Assembly: GCA_937927565.1 (NCBI GenBank)
Contig: CALBDV010000888.1
Span: 1 to 17,625 of the forward strand
Length of the DNA stretch: 17,625 bases
Direction of reading: 5' to 3'
DNA from: an uncultured Holophagales bacterium
GTDB taxonomy: Bacteria; Acidobacteriota; Thermoanaerobaculia; UBA5066
Below are positions 1 to 7,928 of the stretch, piece by piece. The translations under genes were made by a program, and so were the position numbers. Position 1 is the first letter of the stretch; every line of letters begins with the position of its first letter. Under the pieces are notes generated by a model that saw nothing but the letters and a program-made list of their open reading frames with translations, had not been told where the DNA came from and ran no database searches.

Positions 1-366
1 CACTTCCGGGCCACGGCGACCAGCTCGGGAGGTACGACGAACGGCTCGGACCTGTCGTTCTCGACGAGCTGTCCGGGTCCGACGGTGACGACCGGCGCCG
101 CGACCGGGGTGACGACGACGGGGGCGACGCTGAACGGCACCGTGAACCCGAACGGGCTCGCGTCGAACGCATCGTTCGAGTGGGGGCTCACGACGGCGTA
201 CGGTCAGACGACGACGCCTGTGGCGACGGGTTCCGGCTCCTCGGCCGTGCCGGTGACCGGAAATCTCACCAGCCTCGCACCGTGCACCACGTATCACTAC
301 CGGGCGACCGCGACGAGCTCGGGTGGCACTGCGATCGGTCTCGACGCGACCTTCCGAACGACCTGC
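1..366 (+). repeat. Tandem Fn3-like protein repeat, about 98-residue period
   Basis: The 24 residues encoded at 1-72 (HFRATATSSGGT ... STSC) recur at 295-366 (HYRATATSSGGT ... TTC) with 16 of 24 identical, 294 bases apart. This is one and a fraction units of an in-frame tandem domain array that continues upstream of the window. It is a protein-domain repeat, not a DNA-level satellite. Confidence 0.8.
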
Positions 367-735
367 ACCGGCGGCACCCTCTACACCCTGGTCCCGTGCC
401 GGGTGCTGGACACGCGGAACGACTCGGTGATGACCGACGGCGTACCGCGCGACGTCGCGTTCCACGGGGAGTGCGGGATACCGCCGACGGCGCGCGCGCT
501 GGCGGCAAACGTCACGGTGACTCAGCCGTCTCTGGCGGGGTACGTGTCCATATTCCCCTCGGATACGGCCTCAACGGCGGCCACCGTCGTTCACTTCGGT
601 GCCGGGAGGACGAGGGCCGCGATGACCATGATCAGGCTGTCGGAGGACGGCACGGGTCATGCTCGCATCGAGGCGACGGTGCCAACGGGTGGCACGACGC
701 ACGTCATCATCGACGTGAGCGGATACTTCGACTGA
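1..735 (+). CDS. Secreted repeat protein, C-terminal part (Fn3-like repeats plus C-terminal beta domain), partial
   Basis: The frame is open from base 1, so the 5' end lies outside the window; 244 residues are visible. It starts at the end of one repeat, then has a full fibronectin-III-like repeat (motifs ATLNGTVNPNG, FEWGLTTAYGQT, TTYHYRATATSSGGT) at about nt 85-366. This repeat style is common in large surface or secreted bacterial proteins. The last 115 residues or so form a separate domain with VPCRVLDTR near its start, CGIPPTARALAANVTV in the middle and a terminal VIIDVSGYFD. I know this domain from secreted proteins of Actinobacteria and Acidobacteria, where its function is unknown. Cysteines recur at matching places (APC..., TTC), so disulfides are likely. 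Secretion is inferred from composition, because the signal peptide is not in view. The next gene starts about 30 bases downstream on the same strand. Confidence 0.85.
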   Translation, partial: HFRATATSSGGTTNGSDLSFSTSCPGPTVTTGAATGVTTTGATLNGTVNPNGLASNASFEWGLTTAYGQTTTPVATGSGSSAVPVTGNLTSLAPCTTYHYRATATSSGGTAIGLDATFRTTCTGGTLYTLVPCRVLDTRNDSVMTDGVPRDVAFHGECGIPPTARALAANVTVTQPSLAGYVSIFPSDTASTAATVVHFGAGRTRAAMTMIRLSEDGTGHARIEATVPTGGTTHVIIDVSGYFD

Positions 736-765
736 GGTGGCGGCCCGGCGCGACCAGGAGACGTG

Positions 766-1761
766 ATGGATTCCTCGATCCGCAGCCTGGCGGGATCCGC
801 GCTGTTTTCTGCCCTCGTCCTCCAGGGCGGCCTGGCCATGGCCGCGGACGAGCCGAAGCCTGCCGTGGAAACGGGCTTCACGGGGCGCTGGGCGCTCTCG
901 GAGACGCGGGACGACGTCGTCCGCGAGTCGAAGTCGACGGGCTGGGGCACGTCCCCCGGCGCCAACGGGGGGGCAGGCGGGTCCGGAGGACGGACCGGCG
1001 GGGGGGGATTCGACCTTCCGCTCGAGGTGATGACGGACGCGCGACGAGTCGTCATCGTCGACGACGGGACGACATTCCGCGTCACCTACCCGACGGGCCG
1101 GAAGAGGACGTTCGTCACCGACGGCGGGACCCGCTATGTCGACGACGGCGATGGCCCGGGCGACGTCACGGCACGGCGAAAGGGAAATACGATCTCGATC
1201 GCGTCGGAGTGGGCCCGGGGCTACAAGCTGAGGGAAACCTGGGAGCTTCGAGCAGACCCGCGCCGCCTCCTGGTGACGGGGAAGGTCAAGGGAAGGGAGT
1301 CGCAGGAGTACGTCCGCGCGTACGAGCCGGCGCCGCCCGGAGAGGCCGCTGAGCCAGCCTCCGTGCCGGTCACCTCGCCGCCTCCTTCGGCCGGCGTTTC
1401 TGGGGAATCCCCTTCGCCAGGCGCGGCGGTCGAAGCCGCGCCCCCTGCGGTGGACCGGCTGGGCGAGTGCTCGATACGGCCCCCGAGGAACGCCAGCCCC
1501 GAGGACCTGAGCCGGCTCGTCCGGGTTTCGCAGGAAACCGCGGCGAAGACGGCGGTGGCGTCGCTGGCGCCGCTGAAGCCGGGCGACGTGATCTCGTCCG
1601 ACGTCGAGCCCTTCGAAGGATGCCTCGTCTGGCCCTTCACGCTCCGGTTGCCCGGGAAGAAGGGCGTCCAGGAGGTCTTCGTGGACGCCGGCGACGGCAA
1701 GGTCGTGCGGTCGGAGTTCGTCCCGGTGGGTCCCTCGACAGGCGAGACACCGGCCCCCTGA
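766..1761 (+). CDS. Secreted hypothetical protein with Gly-rich loop and PepSY-like C-terminus
   Basis: 331 residues from ATG 766. GTG 763 sits directly before it in frame, but CAGGAG at 755-760 is well spaced for the ATG. A signal peptide is visible: a short basic N-region, the hydrophobic stretch SALFSALVLQGGLAMA, and cleavage expected at AMA-AD. The first mature domain (TGRWALSETRDDV, then a VIVDDGTTFRVTYPTGRKRTF strand pattern) looks like a beta-rich lipocalin-like fold and is interrupted by a Gly-rich loop at nt 955-1014. A Pro/Ala/Ser-rich linker (about nt 1325-1460) leads to a final domain of about 95 residues. There SPEDLSRLVRVSQETAAKTAV and DAGDGKVVRSEFVPV match the helix-then-strands layout of PepSY domains, which often inhibit peptidases or bind in the periplasm. 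The PepSY call is by pattern only. No specific function can be given. Confidence 0.8.
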   Translation: MDSSIRSLAGSALFSALVLQGGLAMAADEPKPAVETGFTGRWALSETRDDVVRESKSTGWGTSPGANGGAGGSGGRTGGGGFDLPLEVMTDARRVVIVDDGTTFRVTYPTGRKRTFVTDGGTRYVDDGDGPGDVTARRKGNTISIASEWARGYKLRETWELRADPRRLLVTGKVKGRESQEYVRAYEPAPPGEAAEPASVPVTSPPPSAGVSGESPSPGAAVEAAPPAVDRLGECSIRPPRNASPEDLSRLVRVSQETAAKTAVASLAPLKPGDVISSDVEPFEGCLVWPFTLRLPGKKGVQEVFVDAGDGKVVRSEFVPVGPSTGETPAP

Positions 1762-1789
1762 CCGCGTTCTCCGGAAGGCAAGCTCTACG

Positions 1790-2695
1790 TCAGTGCCCGG
1801 CGGGAACCTTCTCGCCGGCCTCGATCTTCACCGGCAGGACGTTCTTCGGCAGGGGAAGAGGGCAGGTGGCGTAGGGGGTGAAGGCGCAGGGCGGGTTCTC
1901 GGCGAGGTTGAAGTCGAGGAGGACCCGTGTCTCTCCGGTCTTTGGCTTCTCGCCGTAGAGGAATCGGCCCGCGCCATACGTTTCCGTACCGGCGGTCGCG
2001 TCGCTGAAGACGAAGAAGAGCGTTCCGTCCGTGGGCGACTCCACGGTCGGCTCGAGGACGTGCTCGCCCCCGGCGATCGTGAACCGGACGAGGCCCGGAG
2101 CGAAGGCCCTCTGCGGAGGCCCCTGCGCCGACGGCACGTCGACGGGACGCAGCGCCTCGTAGGGCTCGAACGTCGCCTCGACCTTGAGCGCGGGATCGAC
2201 GGGGAAGTACTCCAGCCCCGCGAAGGCGATTCGCCGTGGGCTCTCGGGGTCACGGGCTCTCACGGCGAGCCGCCCCCCCCGCTCGATGACGGTCAGGCGG
2301 ACGCGGCCGACGGTGACCACGTCGGGCCTCCCGTCGCGGTCCGAGACGAGCGGCGTGTCGGTCGGGGGCGCGCCGTTCACCGCAACGGGCGCGCCGGGCT
2401 CGGCCCGAAGGTGCACGGAGCCATCCGGGCGGAGGTCGAAGGAGGCGGCCCTGGCCGCCAGGCCGGGAACGTCGAGGGCGATCGGGGCCGCCGGGTCGGA
2501 ACCGACCGCGTTCTGGCCCGGACTCAGCCAGTGAAGTGCGACGAGGGTGAGCCAGCCGTTCTCCGACGCCAGCCGTTTCTCGCGCAGCGCCCTCGCCGTC
2601 CCGATCTCCGCAGCGTAGGCGGGATCGGCGGCGGGCGGCCGCCTGCAGGCGAGGGTGGCGAGAACGAGGAGAATCGCGGGGAGGGCGCGGCGCAT
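1790..2695 (-). CDS. DUF1684 family lipoprotein
   Basis: 301 residues from ATG 2695. An in-frame GTG at 2710 would add five residues, but GAAGGA lies just before the ATG and supports the shorter form. The N-terminus MRRALPAILLVLATLAC is a lipoprotein signal with the lipobox LATLAC, so the mature protein would start at Cys17 and be lipid-anchored. The rest follows the DUF1684 pattern: KRLASENGWLTLVALHWLSPGQNAVGS near the start of the mature chain, here in fragments (ENGWLTLVALHWL), then YGAGRFLY, and the hallmark C-terminus DFNLAENPPCAFTPYATC with PLPKN and EAGEK. Two cysteines in the hallmark could pair. The biochemical role of this family is not established to my knowledge. It converges with the PepSY-like gene, with 28 bases between the stops. 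The kinase gene on the same strand ends 32 bases upstream, so co-transcription is possible. Confidence 0.9.
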   Translation of the reverse strand: MRRALPAILLVLATLACRRPPAADPAYAAEIGTARALREKRLASENGWLTLVALHWLSPGQNAVGSDPAAPIALDVPGLAARAASFDLRPDGSVHLRAEPGAPVAVNGAPPTDTPLVSDRDGRPDVVTVGRVRLTVIERGGRLAVRARDPESPRRIAFAGLEYFPVDPALKVEATFEPYEALRPVDVPSAQGPPQRAFAPGLVRFTIAGGEHVLEPTVESPTDGTLFFVFSDATAGTETYGAGRFLYGEKPKTGETRVLLDFNLAENPPCAFTPYATCPLPLPKNVLPVKIEAGEKVPAGH

Positions 2696-2727
2696 GCGTC
2701 CTTCTAGCACGGGAGCGAGGGCTGGTG

Positions 2728-5034
2728 TCAGGAAGCCGGAGGCGCCGCGACGGGAAGGCTGAACGCGAAGACCGCGCCCGGGCCCGGGTGCTCGAGCCGG
2801 ATCCGCCCTCCCTGAGCCTCGACCGCCAGGCGGCAGAATGCGAGGCCGAGTCCGGTTCCCCGGCCGGGCCGGTTCCCGACGACGAACCTCTCGAAGATCT
2901 GCGGCCGGAGCTCCTCCTCGACCCCCGGTCCCGCGTCGCGAACCTGCAGCTCGACCATCGCTCCGTCGAGGCGGGCGCCCACCCGAACGGGGCCTGCTCC
3001 GGGCTCGCTGAACTTGACGGCGTTTCCAACGAGGTTCTCGAGGACGCGCGCGACGAGGCCCGGGTCCGCGACGACCCGGGGAAGGCTCTCGGGAATCTCT
3101 GAGATCAGCTCCAGCCGGCGGGCCTCGGCGGCCGGCATCGCCATCTCCAGCACCTCGTCGACGAGCGCCGCGAGCGACACGTCCTCGCGTCGCACGGGAA
3201 GGGCGCCCTCCTCGAGACGGGCGAGCTCGAGGATCCCCTCGACGAGCGTCAGCTGCCTGCGGGCGTTCCGTTCGGCGGCGTCGAGCAGCCTCCGATTTCC
3301 GTTGTCGAGGCCAGGAACCTCGCCCAGCAGCTCGAGCGCTCCCATGACGCCGGTGATCGGGCCCCGAAGGTCGTGGACCATCATTCGCGTCAGCTCTTCA
3401 CGGGCCCGGGCGAGGGCGGCCTTGCCGAGGCCGAGGCTGATGGCCTCGGCCAGCGCCTCGGCCAGATCGACGTCCGAGGTCCCGAAGGCCCGGGGCCGCG
3501 AGCTCTCGAAGGCGGCGACACCGAGAGATCGGCCGAGGTGCCGGAGCGGAACCGCGATGCTCCTCCAGCGTCCGGTCTCGGCGTCGGCGCCGACCGGGAC
3601 GTCGTCGTGCTGGGTGGTCCCGCTCTCCAGCGCCCGGCCGAGGATTCCCTCGTCGATTCGCGGCCGCGGGTCGGGAAGCCCGTCGGTCTTCCCATGGACG
3701 CGGAAGCGCCCGTCTTCGCCCGGGATCGCGACGTAGGCGCGAAACCACGATTCGTCGCGTGACAGGGCGTCCGCGGCGAGCGCGACGATCTCCTTCGCGT
3801 CGGTCCGGCGCGCCGCTATCTCGAGGATCCGGTTGAGGAGCTCCTGTCCGCGTGTCGCCCGCTGGCGCGCATCGGCGATCTGGGCGTTTCGAAGGGCGAG
3901 ACCGATCTGGGCGGTCGTCGACTCGAGAAGGAGGCGGTGCTCTTCGCGGAAGTGACCCGGCTCGGGGTGGATGAGCGTGATGACCCCCACGAGGGCGGGA
4001 CCGCTCGAGATCGGGGCGGCAAGGGCCGAGCGGGTCCGCTCCGTCTGGCCGGGAATCCTGTGCCATCGGGGGTCGGCGTTCACGTCGACGACGATGCCGG
4101 CAGTTCTGTGGTGCACGACCCAGGCGGCCAGGCCCCTCTCGAGGATGATCCCGGCCTCGCGAGGCTCGACGGCGACGCTCGTCGCTTCGTGGGTGAAGAA
4201 CCCGCGGATGAACCGTCCCTCCTCGTCGAGCATCAGGAGGCTCGCCCCGGCGGCCCCGGTGAGATCGCTGGCTACCGTGAGGACGCGTTCGAGCGTCGCG
4301 TCGAGATTCGATTCGTCTCCGGCGGCGCGGGCTACGCCCAGGAGATTCGCGAGGAGGTCGTTCTGCGACTTGACGACGTTCGTCAGCCGGCGGCTCGTGT
4401 TCGCCAGGAGCGCCGTCGTCCAGACGACGGCGCAGAGCGTGCACAGGAGCGGCGGGACCGCCATCCAGGGGCTCGAGTCGAGCATCTCCCCGCCCACGAG
4501 CCCCGCGCCGATGGCCACCGCCCGGGCCCAGAAGAGGAGGGCGCAGGCCCCGAGGGCGATCGCAGTGACTCTCTCCAGTGTCTGGGGACCGCTACGGGGA
4601 CGCCGATACCAGGCCGTCCACCCGGCGGTCCCCAGCAGGCCAGCCACGAAAACGCTCGACAGTATGGTGCGCGCGTCGGTGTCGAACCGGACGAGAGTGT
4701 AGTAGCCGAATGCGGCCGTCGCGGCCAACCCGGTCGCCACGGTGATTTGCCGGTCGGGGGGGCGGCCGAGGATGAGCTTCGTCCCCTCCAGGACCAGTGC
4801 GGCCCCGACCACGACGAGGACGTTTGACAGCCAGTAGGAAAGGACCGGCGAGACATGGCCCTGGAGCGCGAAGAGGAGGAGGCCGACGAGAAAGAAGGCG
4901 TAGCTCTTCGCGAAGCGGTCCGGACCGCTCAGCGGCTTCAGCTCCCGCCACGCGAGGGCTACCGATACGGCGAGACCGGCGAAGACGACGGCGCTTGCGA
5001 CGAAGAGGGAACGCGCGTCGATGACCGGCAGCAT
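2728..5034 (-). CDS. Membrane sensor histidine kinase, 7TM-like N-terminus with two GAF domains
   Basis: 768 residues from ATG 5034. The frame stays open upstream to a TTG at 5196, but that extra part is Pro/Gly-rich, and the first membrane helix follows the chosen Met closely. No good ribosome site precedes either start. Residues 1-245 hold about seven hydrophobic helices (SLFVASAVVFAGLAVSVALAW, AFFLVGLLLFALQG and others). A GAF domain follows at about 265-420 (SLLMLDEEGRFIRGFF) and a second at about 430-540. The kinase core has the H-box MMVHDLRGP with phosphoacceptor His554, N-box ENLVGNAVKF (666-675), G1 DAGPGV (700-705) and G2 GTGLGL (726-731), so it looks catalytically intact. It would sense a membrane or small-molecule signal and phosphorylate a response regulator, but none is encoded next to it. 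It is divergent from the malic enzyme gene. The ligand is unknown. Confidence 0.92.
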   Translation of the reverse strand: MLPVIDARSLFVASAVVFAGLAVSVALAWRELKPLSGPDRFAKSYAFFLVGLLLFALQGHVSPVLSYWLSNVLVVVGAALVLEGTKLILGRPPDRQITVATGLAATAAFGYYTLVRFDTDARTILSSVFVAGLLGTAGWTAWYRRPRSGPQTLERVTAIALGACALLFWARAVAIGAGLVGGEMLDSSPWMAVPPLLCTLCAVVWTTALLANTSRRLTNVVKSQNDLLANLLGVARAAGDESNLDATLERVLTVASDLTGAAGASLLMLDEEGRFIRGFFTHEATSVAVEPREAGIILERGLAAWVVHHRTAGIVVDVNADPRWHRIPGQTERTRSALAAPISSGPALVGVITLIHPEPGHFREEHRLLLESTTAQIGLALRNAQIADARQRATRGQELLNRILEIAARRTDAKEIVALAADALSRDESWFRAYVAIPGEDGRFRVHGKTDGLPDPRPRIDEGILGRALESGTTQHDDVPVGADAETGRWRSIAVPLRHLGRSLGVAAFESSRPRAFGTSDVDLAEALAEAISLGLGKAALARAREELTRMMVHDLRGPITGVMGALELLGEVPGLDNGNRRLLDAAERNARRQLTLVEGILELARLEEGALPVRREDVSLAALVDEVLEMAMPAAEARRLELISEIPESLPRVVADPGLVARVLENLVGNAVKFSEPGAGPVRVGARLDGAMVELQVRDAGPGVEEELRPQIFERFVVGNRPGRGTGLGLAFCRLAVEAQGGRIRLEHPGPGAVFAFSLPVAAPPAS

Positions 5035-5306
5035 GGCGAGGGAGGATGATAAGGGTCCGATGGCGGTTCTGTCTTCTCCTGGAACAGCGGGGAGGGGAGG
5101 AAGGGCGACGGTTTCAGGACAGGGAAGGCCTCTTTGAGCCGTCTCGAGCCGGAAGCCGGGCTCCCTCAACTTGGGGCTGCCTCCCGGGCTCGCCAACCTG
5201 TATTCTGGCCGGTGGACCCGGGAGGGGTTTCCGGGACGCGTTAGGCGATGCGAAAAGGCCTCGGGGCGGGTCCGAGAACCCGGGATCGGGGCCGTGAGGA
5301 GGATGC
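5035..5306. other. Intergenic region between divergent kinase and malic enzyme genes
   Basis: 272 bases without a convincing gene; both flanking genes must be transcribed out of it. I found no good sigma-70 pair. TATTCT at 5201-5206 is the best -10-like word for the plus strand, but nothing resembling TTGACA lies 16-18 bases before it. The strong ribosome site GAGGAGG (5296-5302) belongs to the malic enzyme. The minus-strand frame of the kinase remains open through most of the region, but its predicted residues do not look like real protein. Confidence 0.5.
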
Positions 5307-7043
5307 ATGGATTTCTCGATCAAGGTCGACCCTTCGACGTGGCAGCGCTACATCTCGGTCCCGCGGAAGGGCGAGTACGTGCTGACGGACTCGTTCCTGA
5401 ACAAGGGGACGGCCTTCACGGCGCGTGAGCGGGACGAGCTCGACATCCTCGGGCTCCTGCCCCCCGCGATCTTCACGATCGAGCAGCAGCTGACCCGGAC
5501 CTACGAGTCGTTCAGCGCCAAGCAGACGCCGCTCGAGAAGTACATCTACCTCGCCAGCCTCCACGACCGCAACGAGGTCCTCTACTACCGGCTCCTCGAC
5601 GAGCACCTCTACGAGATGCTCCCGGTCGTCTACACGCCGGTCGTCGGCGAGGCGTGCCAGAAGTTCTCGCACATCTTCCGGCGCGGGCGCGGCCTCTACA
5701 TCGGCATCGACCAGAAGAACAACATCGAGAAGATCCTGCGGAACTACCACGCGACCGAGCCGTCGGTCATCGTGGTGACGGACGGCGAGCGGATTCTCGG
5801 CCTCGGAGACCAGGGCGCGGGCGGGATGGGAATCCCGATCGGGAAGCTCTGCCTCTACACGGCCTGCGCGGGCATCTCCCCCTACTCGACGCTCCCGATC
5901 ACCCTCGACGTCGGGACCAACAACGAGGAACGGCTCGCCGACCCGCTCTACATGGGCCTGCGCCAGCCTCGGGTTCGTGGCGCGGAGTACCAGGAGTTCA
6001 TCGACAAGTTCGTCGCGGCGGTGAAGAAGGTCTTCCCGAACGTCCTCCTGCAGTGGGAGGACTTCCTCAAGGACAACGCGATCTTCCAGCTCGAGCGGTT
6101 CCGCGACGAGCTGCTCACGTTCAACGACGACATCCAGGGGACGGCGTCGGTCGTCGTCGCCGGCATCTTCGGCGCGCTGCGCCTCACCGGCGGGAAGATG
6201 AGCGACCACCGGCTCGTCTTCGCCGGCGCCGGCGCCTCGGCGCACGGCATCGCCGAGCTCTTCGTCTCGGCGCTCGTCGAGGAAGGGATGCCGGTCGAAC
6301 AGGCGCGCAAGCGCATCTGGACCTGCGACACCAAGGGGCTCGCCGTCTCCGACCGGGCGGGGCTCGAGGGCTTCAAGAAGGAGTTCGCCCGGGACCGCGC
6401 CGAGCTGGCCGGCTGGAAGGTGGCCGACGCCGGGCGGATCTCGCTCGAGGAGACGATCGAGAACGCGAAGCCGACGATCCTCATCGGCGTCTCGGCGACG
6501 CCGGGGACGTTCAGCGAGGCCATCGTGAGGAAGATGGCGGAGATGAACGAGCGGCCGCTCGTCTTCCCGCTCTCGAACCCGACGTCGAAGAGCGAGTGCA
6601 CCGCGGAGGAGGCCGTCCGCTGGTCGGACGGCAGGGCCATCGTGGCGACGGGGAGCCCGTTCGCGCCGGTCGTCCACGACGGCGTGACGCACCGGATCGG
6701 GCAGTGCAACAACGCGTTCATCTTCCCCGGCGTGGGCCTCGGGGTGTGCGTCTCCAGGGCGCGCCACATCAGCGACGGGATGTTCCTCGAGGCCGCCAAG
6801 GCCCTCGCCACCCACGTCACCGAAGCGGACATCAAGGAGTCGGCGGTCTACCCGCAGATCGCGACGATCCGAGAGTGCTCGCACTCCGTGGCCTGCGCCG
6901 TCATCCGGCGGGCGGTGAAGGAAGGACACGCCGACTCGGAAATCCTCACCAACCTCGAGGAGACCGTCCGGCGGGCGATGTGGTACCCGGAGTACCTGCC
7001 GATCCGGTACGAGCCGGCCGGCGGGCAGCCGACGAAGCACTGA
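5307..7043 (+). CDS. maeA: NAD-dependent malic enzyme (malate dehydrogenase, oxaloacetate-decarboxylating)
   Basis: 578 residues, the size class of E. coli MaeA and eukaryotic malic enzymes. ATG 5307 is preceded by GAGGAGG with a 4-base gap. It converts malate to pyruvate and CO2 while reducing NAD(P), in the cytosol, linking the TCA cycle to pyruvate. Family landmarks appear in order: LNKGTAF (31-37), LLPPAIFTIEQQ (50-61), the catalytic Tyr109 in VVYTPVVGEACQKFS, the general base Lys180 in LGLGDQGAGGMGIPIGK, metal ligands Glu251 and Asp252 in QWEDF and Asp275 in FNDDIQGTA, the dinucleotide-binding FAGAGASAHGIAEL (305-318), PLSNPTSKSECT, and QCNNAFIFPGVGLG. All key residues are present. NAD preference is inferred from resemblance to MaeA; NADP use cannot be ruled out by eye. 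It is a single gene that ends at the hairpin shared with the convergent superoxide dismutase gene. Confidence 0.95.
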   Translation: MDFSIKVDPSTWQRYISVPRKGEYVLTDSFLNKGTAFTARERDELDILGLLPPAIFTIEQQLTRTYESFSAKQTPLEKYIYLASLHDRNEVLYYRLLDEHLYEMLPVVYTPVVGEACQKFSHIFRRGRGLYIGIDQKNNIEKILRNYHATEPSVIVVTDGERILGLGDQGAGGMGIPIGKLCLYTACAGISPYSTLPITLDVGTNNEERLADPLYMGLRQPRVRGAEYQEFIDKFVAAVKKVFPNVLLQWEDFLKDNAIFQLERFRDELLTFNDDIQGTASVVVAGIFGALRLTGGKMSDHRLVFAGAGASAHGIAELFVSALVEEGMPVEQARKRIWTCDTKGLAVSDRAGLEGFKKEFARDRAELAGWKVADAGRISLEETIENAKPTILIGVSATPGTFSEAIVRKMAEMNERPLVFPLSNPTSKSECTAEEAVRWSDGRAIVATGSPFAPVVHDGVTHRIGQCNNAFIFPGVGLGVCVSRARHISDGMFLEAAKALATHVTEADIKESAVYPQIATIRECSHSVACAVIRRAVKEGHADSEILTNLEETVRRAMWYPEYLPIRYEPAGGQPTKH

Positions 7044-7097
7044 CGTTCGTCGGTGGGGTCGCCCTCCCGACGGGCCGCCCTTCCGGCAATCCGATCC

Positions 7098-7129
7098 GAA
7101 GGGCCCGGCGCGCGAGCGCCGGGCCCTTC
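7098..7129. terminator. Bidirectional hairpin terminator between convergent maeA and sod
   Basis: A perfect 14-bp inverted repeat, GAAGGGCCCGGCGC (7098-7111) and GCGCCGGGCCCTTC (7116-7129), closes a GCGA loop, which is a GNRA-type tetraloop. It lies 54 bases after the malic enzyme stop and 5 bases after the superoxide dismutase stop on the other strand, so it can serve both. No clear U-tract follows on either strand, as often in high-GC genomes. That lowers certainty about intrinsic termination; it may act as an RNA 3' end stabiliser. Confidence 0.75.
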
Positions 7130-7134
7130 CCGGC

Positions 7135-7860
7135 TCAGGCCTTCTTCGGCAGGTTCCCGGCTGCGAACTCCCAGTTCAGCAGGTCGCCCACGACGGCGGT
7201 GAGGTGGTCCTTCCGGCGGTTCTGCCAGTCGAGGTAGTAGGCGTGCTCCCACACGTCCACGACGAGAAGCGGCGTGGCCCCGGTCGTGAGGGGCGTGTCG
7301 GCGTTCGCGGTCTTCACGACCTTCAGCGTCGTGCTCTCGGCGACCAGCCAGGCCCAGCCGCTGCCGAACTGGCCCATCCCGGCGTCTACGAGCGCCTTCT
7401 TCAGCGCGTCGAGCCCCCCGAAAGAGGCCTCGATCTGCTCGGCGAGAGGTCCGGACGGCGCCGCGCCCCCTTTCGGCCGGAGGCTCTTCCAGTAGAACTC
7501 GTGGTTCCAGGACTGCGCGGCGTTGTTGAAGACCGATCGCGCCGCCGGGTCGGCAGCGGAGGCCCTGACGATCTCCGCGAGCGGCTTGCCTTCGAGCGGG
7601 CCCCCGCGGATCAGGCCGTTCAGGGCGTCGACGTAGCCCTTGTGGTGCTTTCCCCAGTGGAAGGAGAGCGTCTTCGCCGAGATGACCGGATCGAGCGCGG
7701 TGTCGGCCCAGGGGAGGGGCGGGAGCGTGATCGCCTCGGCCCCCTCGAGGATCGCCGGAAAGCCGAGTGCCGCCGCGGCGACGGAGGTCGCAGCGGCCGC
7801 CTTCAGGAAATCCCGGCGGGAGGATCCGTCGGGGCTGAGGTCGGTCGAGAGATCGGACAT
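7135..7860 (-). CDS. sodB: Fe-type superoxide dismutase with Tat signal
   Basis: 241 residues from ATG 7860, preceded by GGAGGTGA at good spacing; the open frame further upstream is ignored. It disproportionates superoxide to oxygen and hydrogen peroxide. The N-terminus has the twin-arginine motif SSRRDFLKA (13-21) and a hydrophobic Ala-rich stretch, so export in folded, metal-loaded form across the inner membrane is expected. The Fe/Mn fold then follows: PPLPWADTALDPVIS, SFHWGKHH with ligand His68, NNAAQSWNHEFYW with Gln116 and ligand His120, FGSGWAWLV, and DVWEHAYYLD with ligands Asp202 and His206. Gln116, with Ala187 where Mn enzymes carry Gln (TANADTP), is the Fe-type pattern, although cambialistic use is possible. 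It lies 68 bases downstream of the quinone oxidoreductase gene on the same strand. An exported Fe/Mn enzyme is less common than the cytosolic form. Confidence 0.93.
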   Translation of the reverse strand: MSDLSTDLSPDGSSRRDFLKAAAATSVAAAALGFPAILEGAEAITLPPLPWADTALDPVISAKTLSFHWGKHHKGYVDALNGLIRGGPLEGKPLAEIVRASAADPAARSVFNNAAQSWNHEFYWKSLRPKGGAAPSGPLAEQIEASFGGLDALKKALVDAGMGQFGSGWAWLVAESTTLKVVKTANADTPLTTGATPLLVVDVWEHAYYLDWQNRRKDHLTAVVGDLLNWEFAAGNLPKKA

Positions 7861-7928
7861 CGGTTCACCTCCAGGCTCTTGTTTCAGGCAGAGGATAGCG
7901 TCGGGCACCGGCAGGCGGGCCGGCGGCC

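Noticed and set aside
5201..5206. TATTCT as a malic enzyme -10 box
   Set aside because: No acceptable -35 box at 16-18 bases, so I do not call a promoter.
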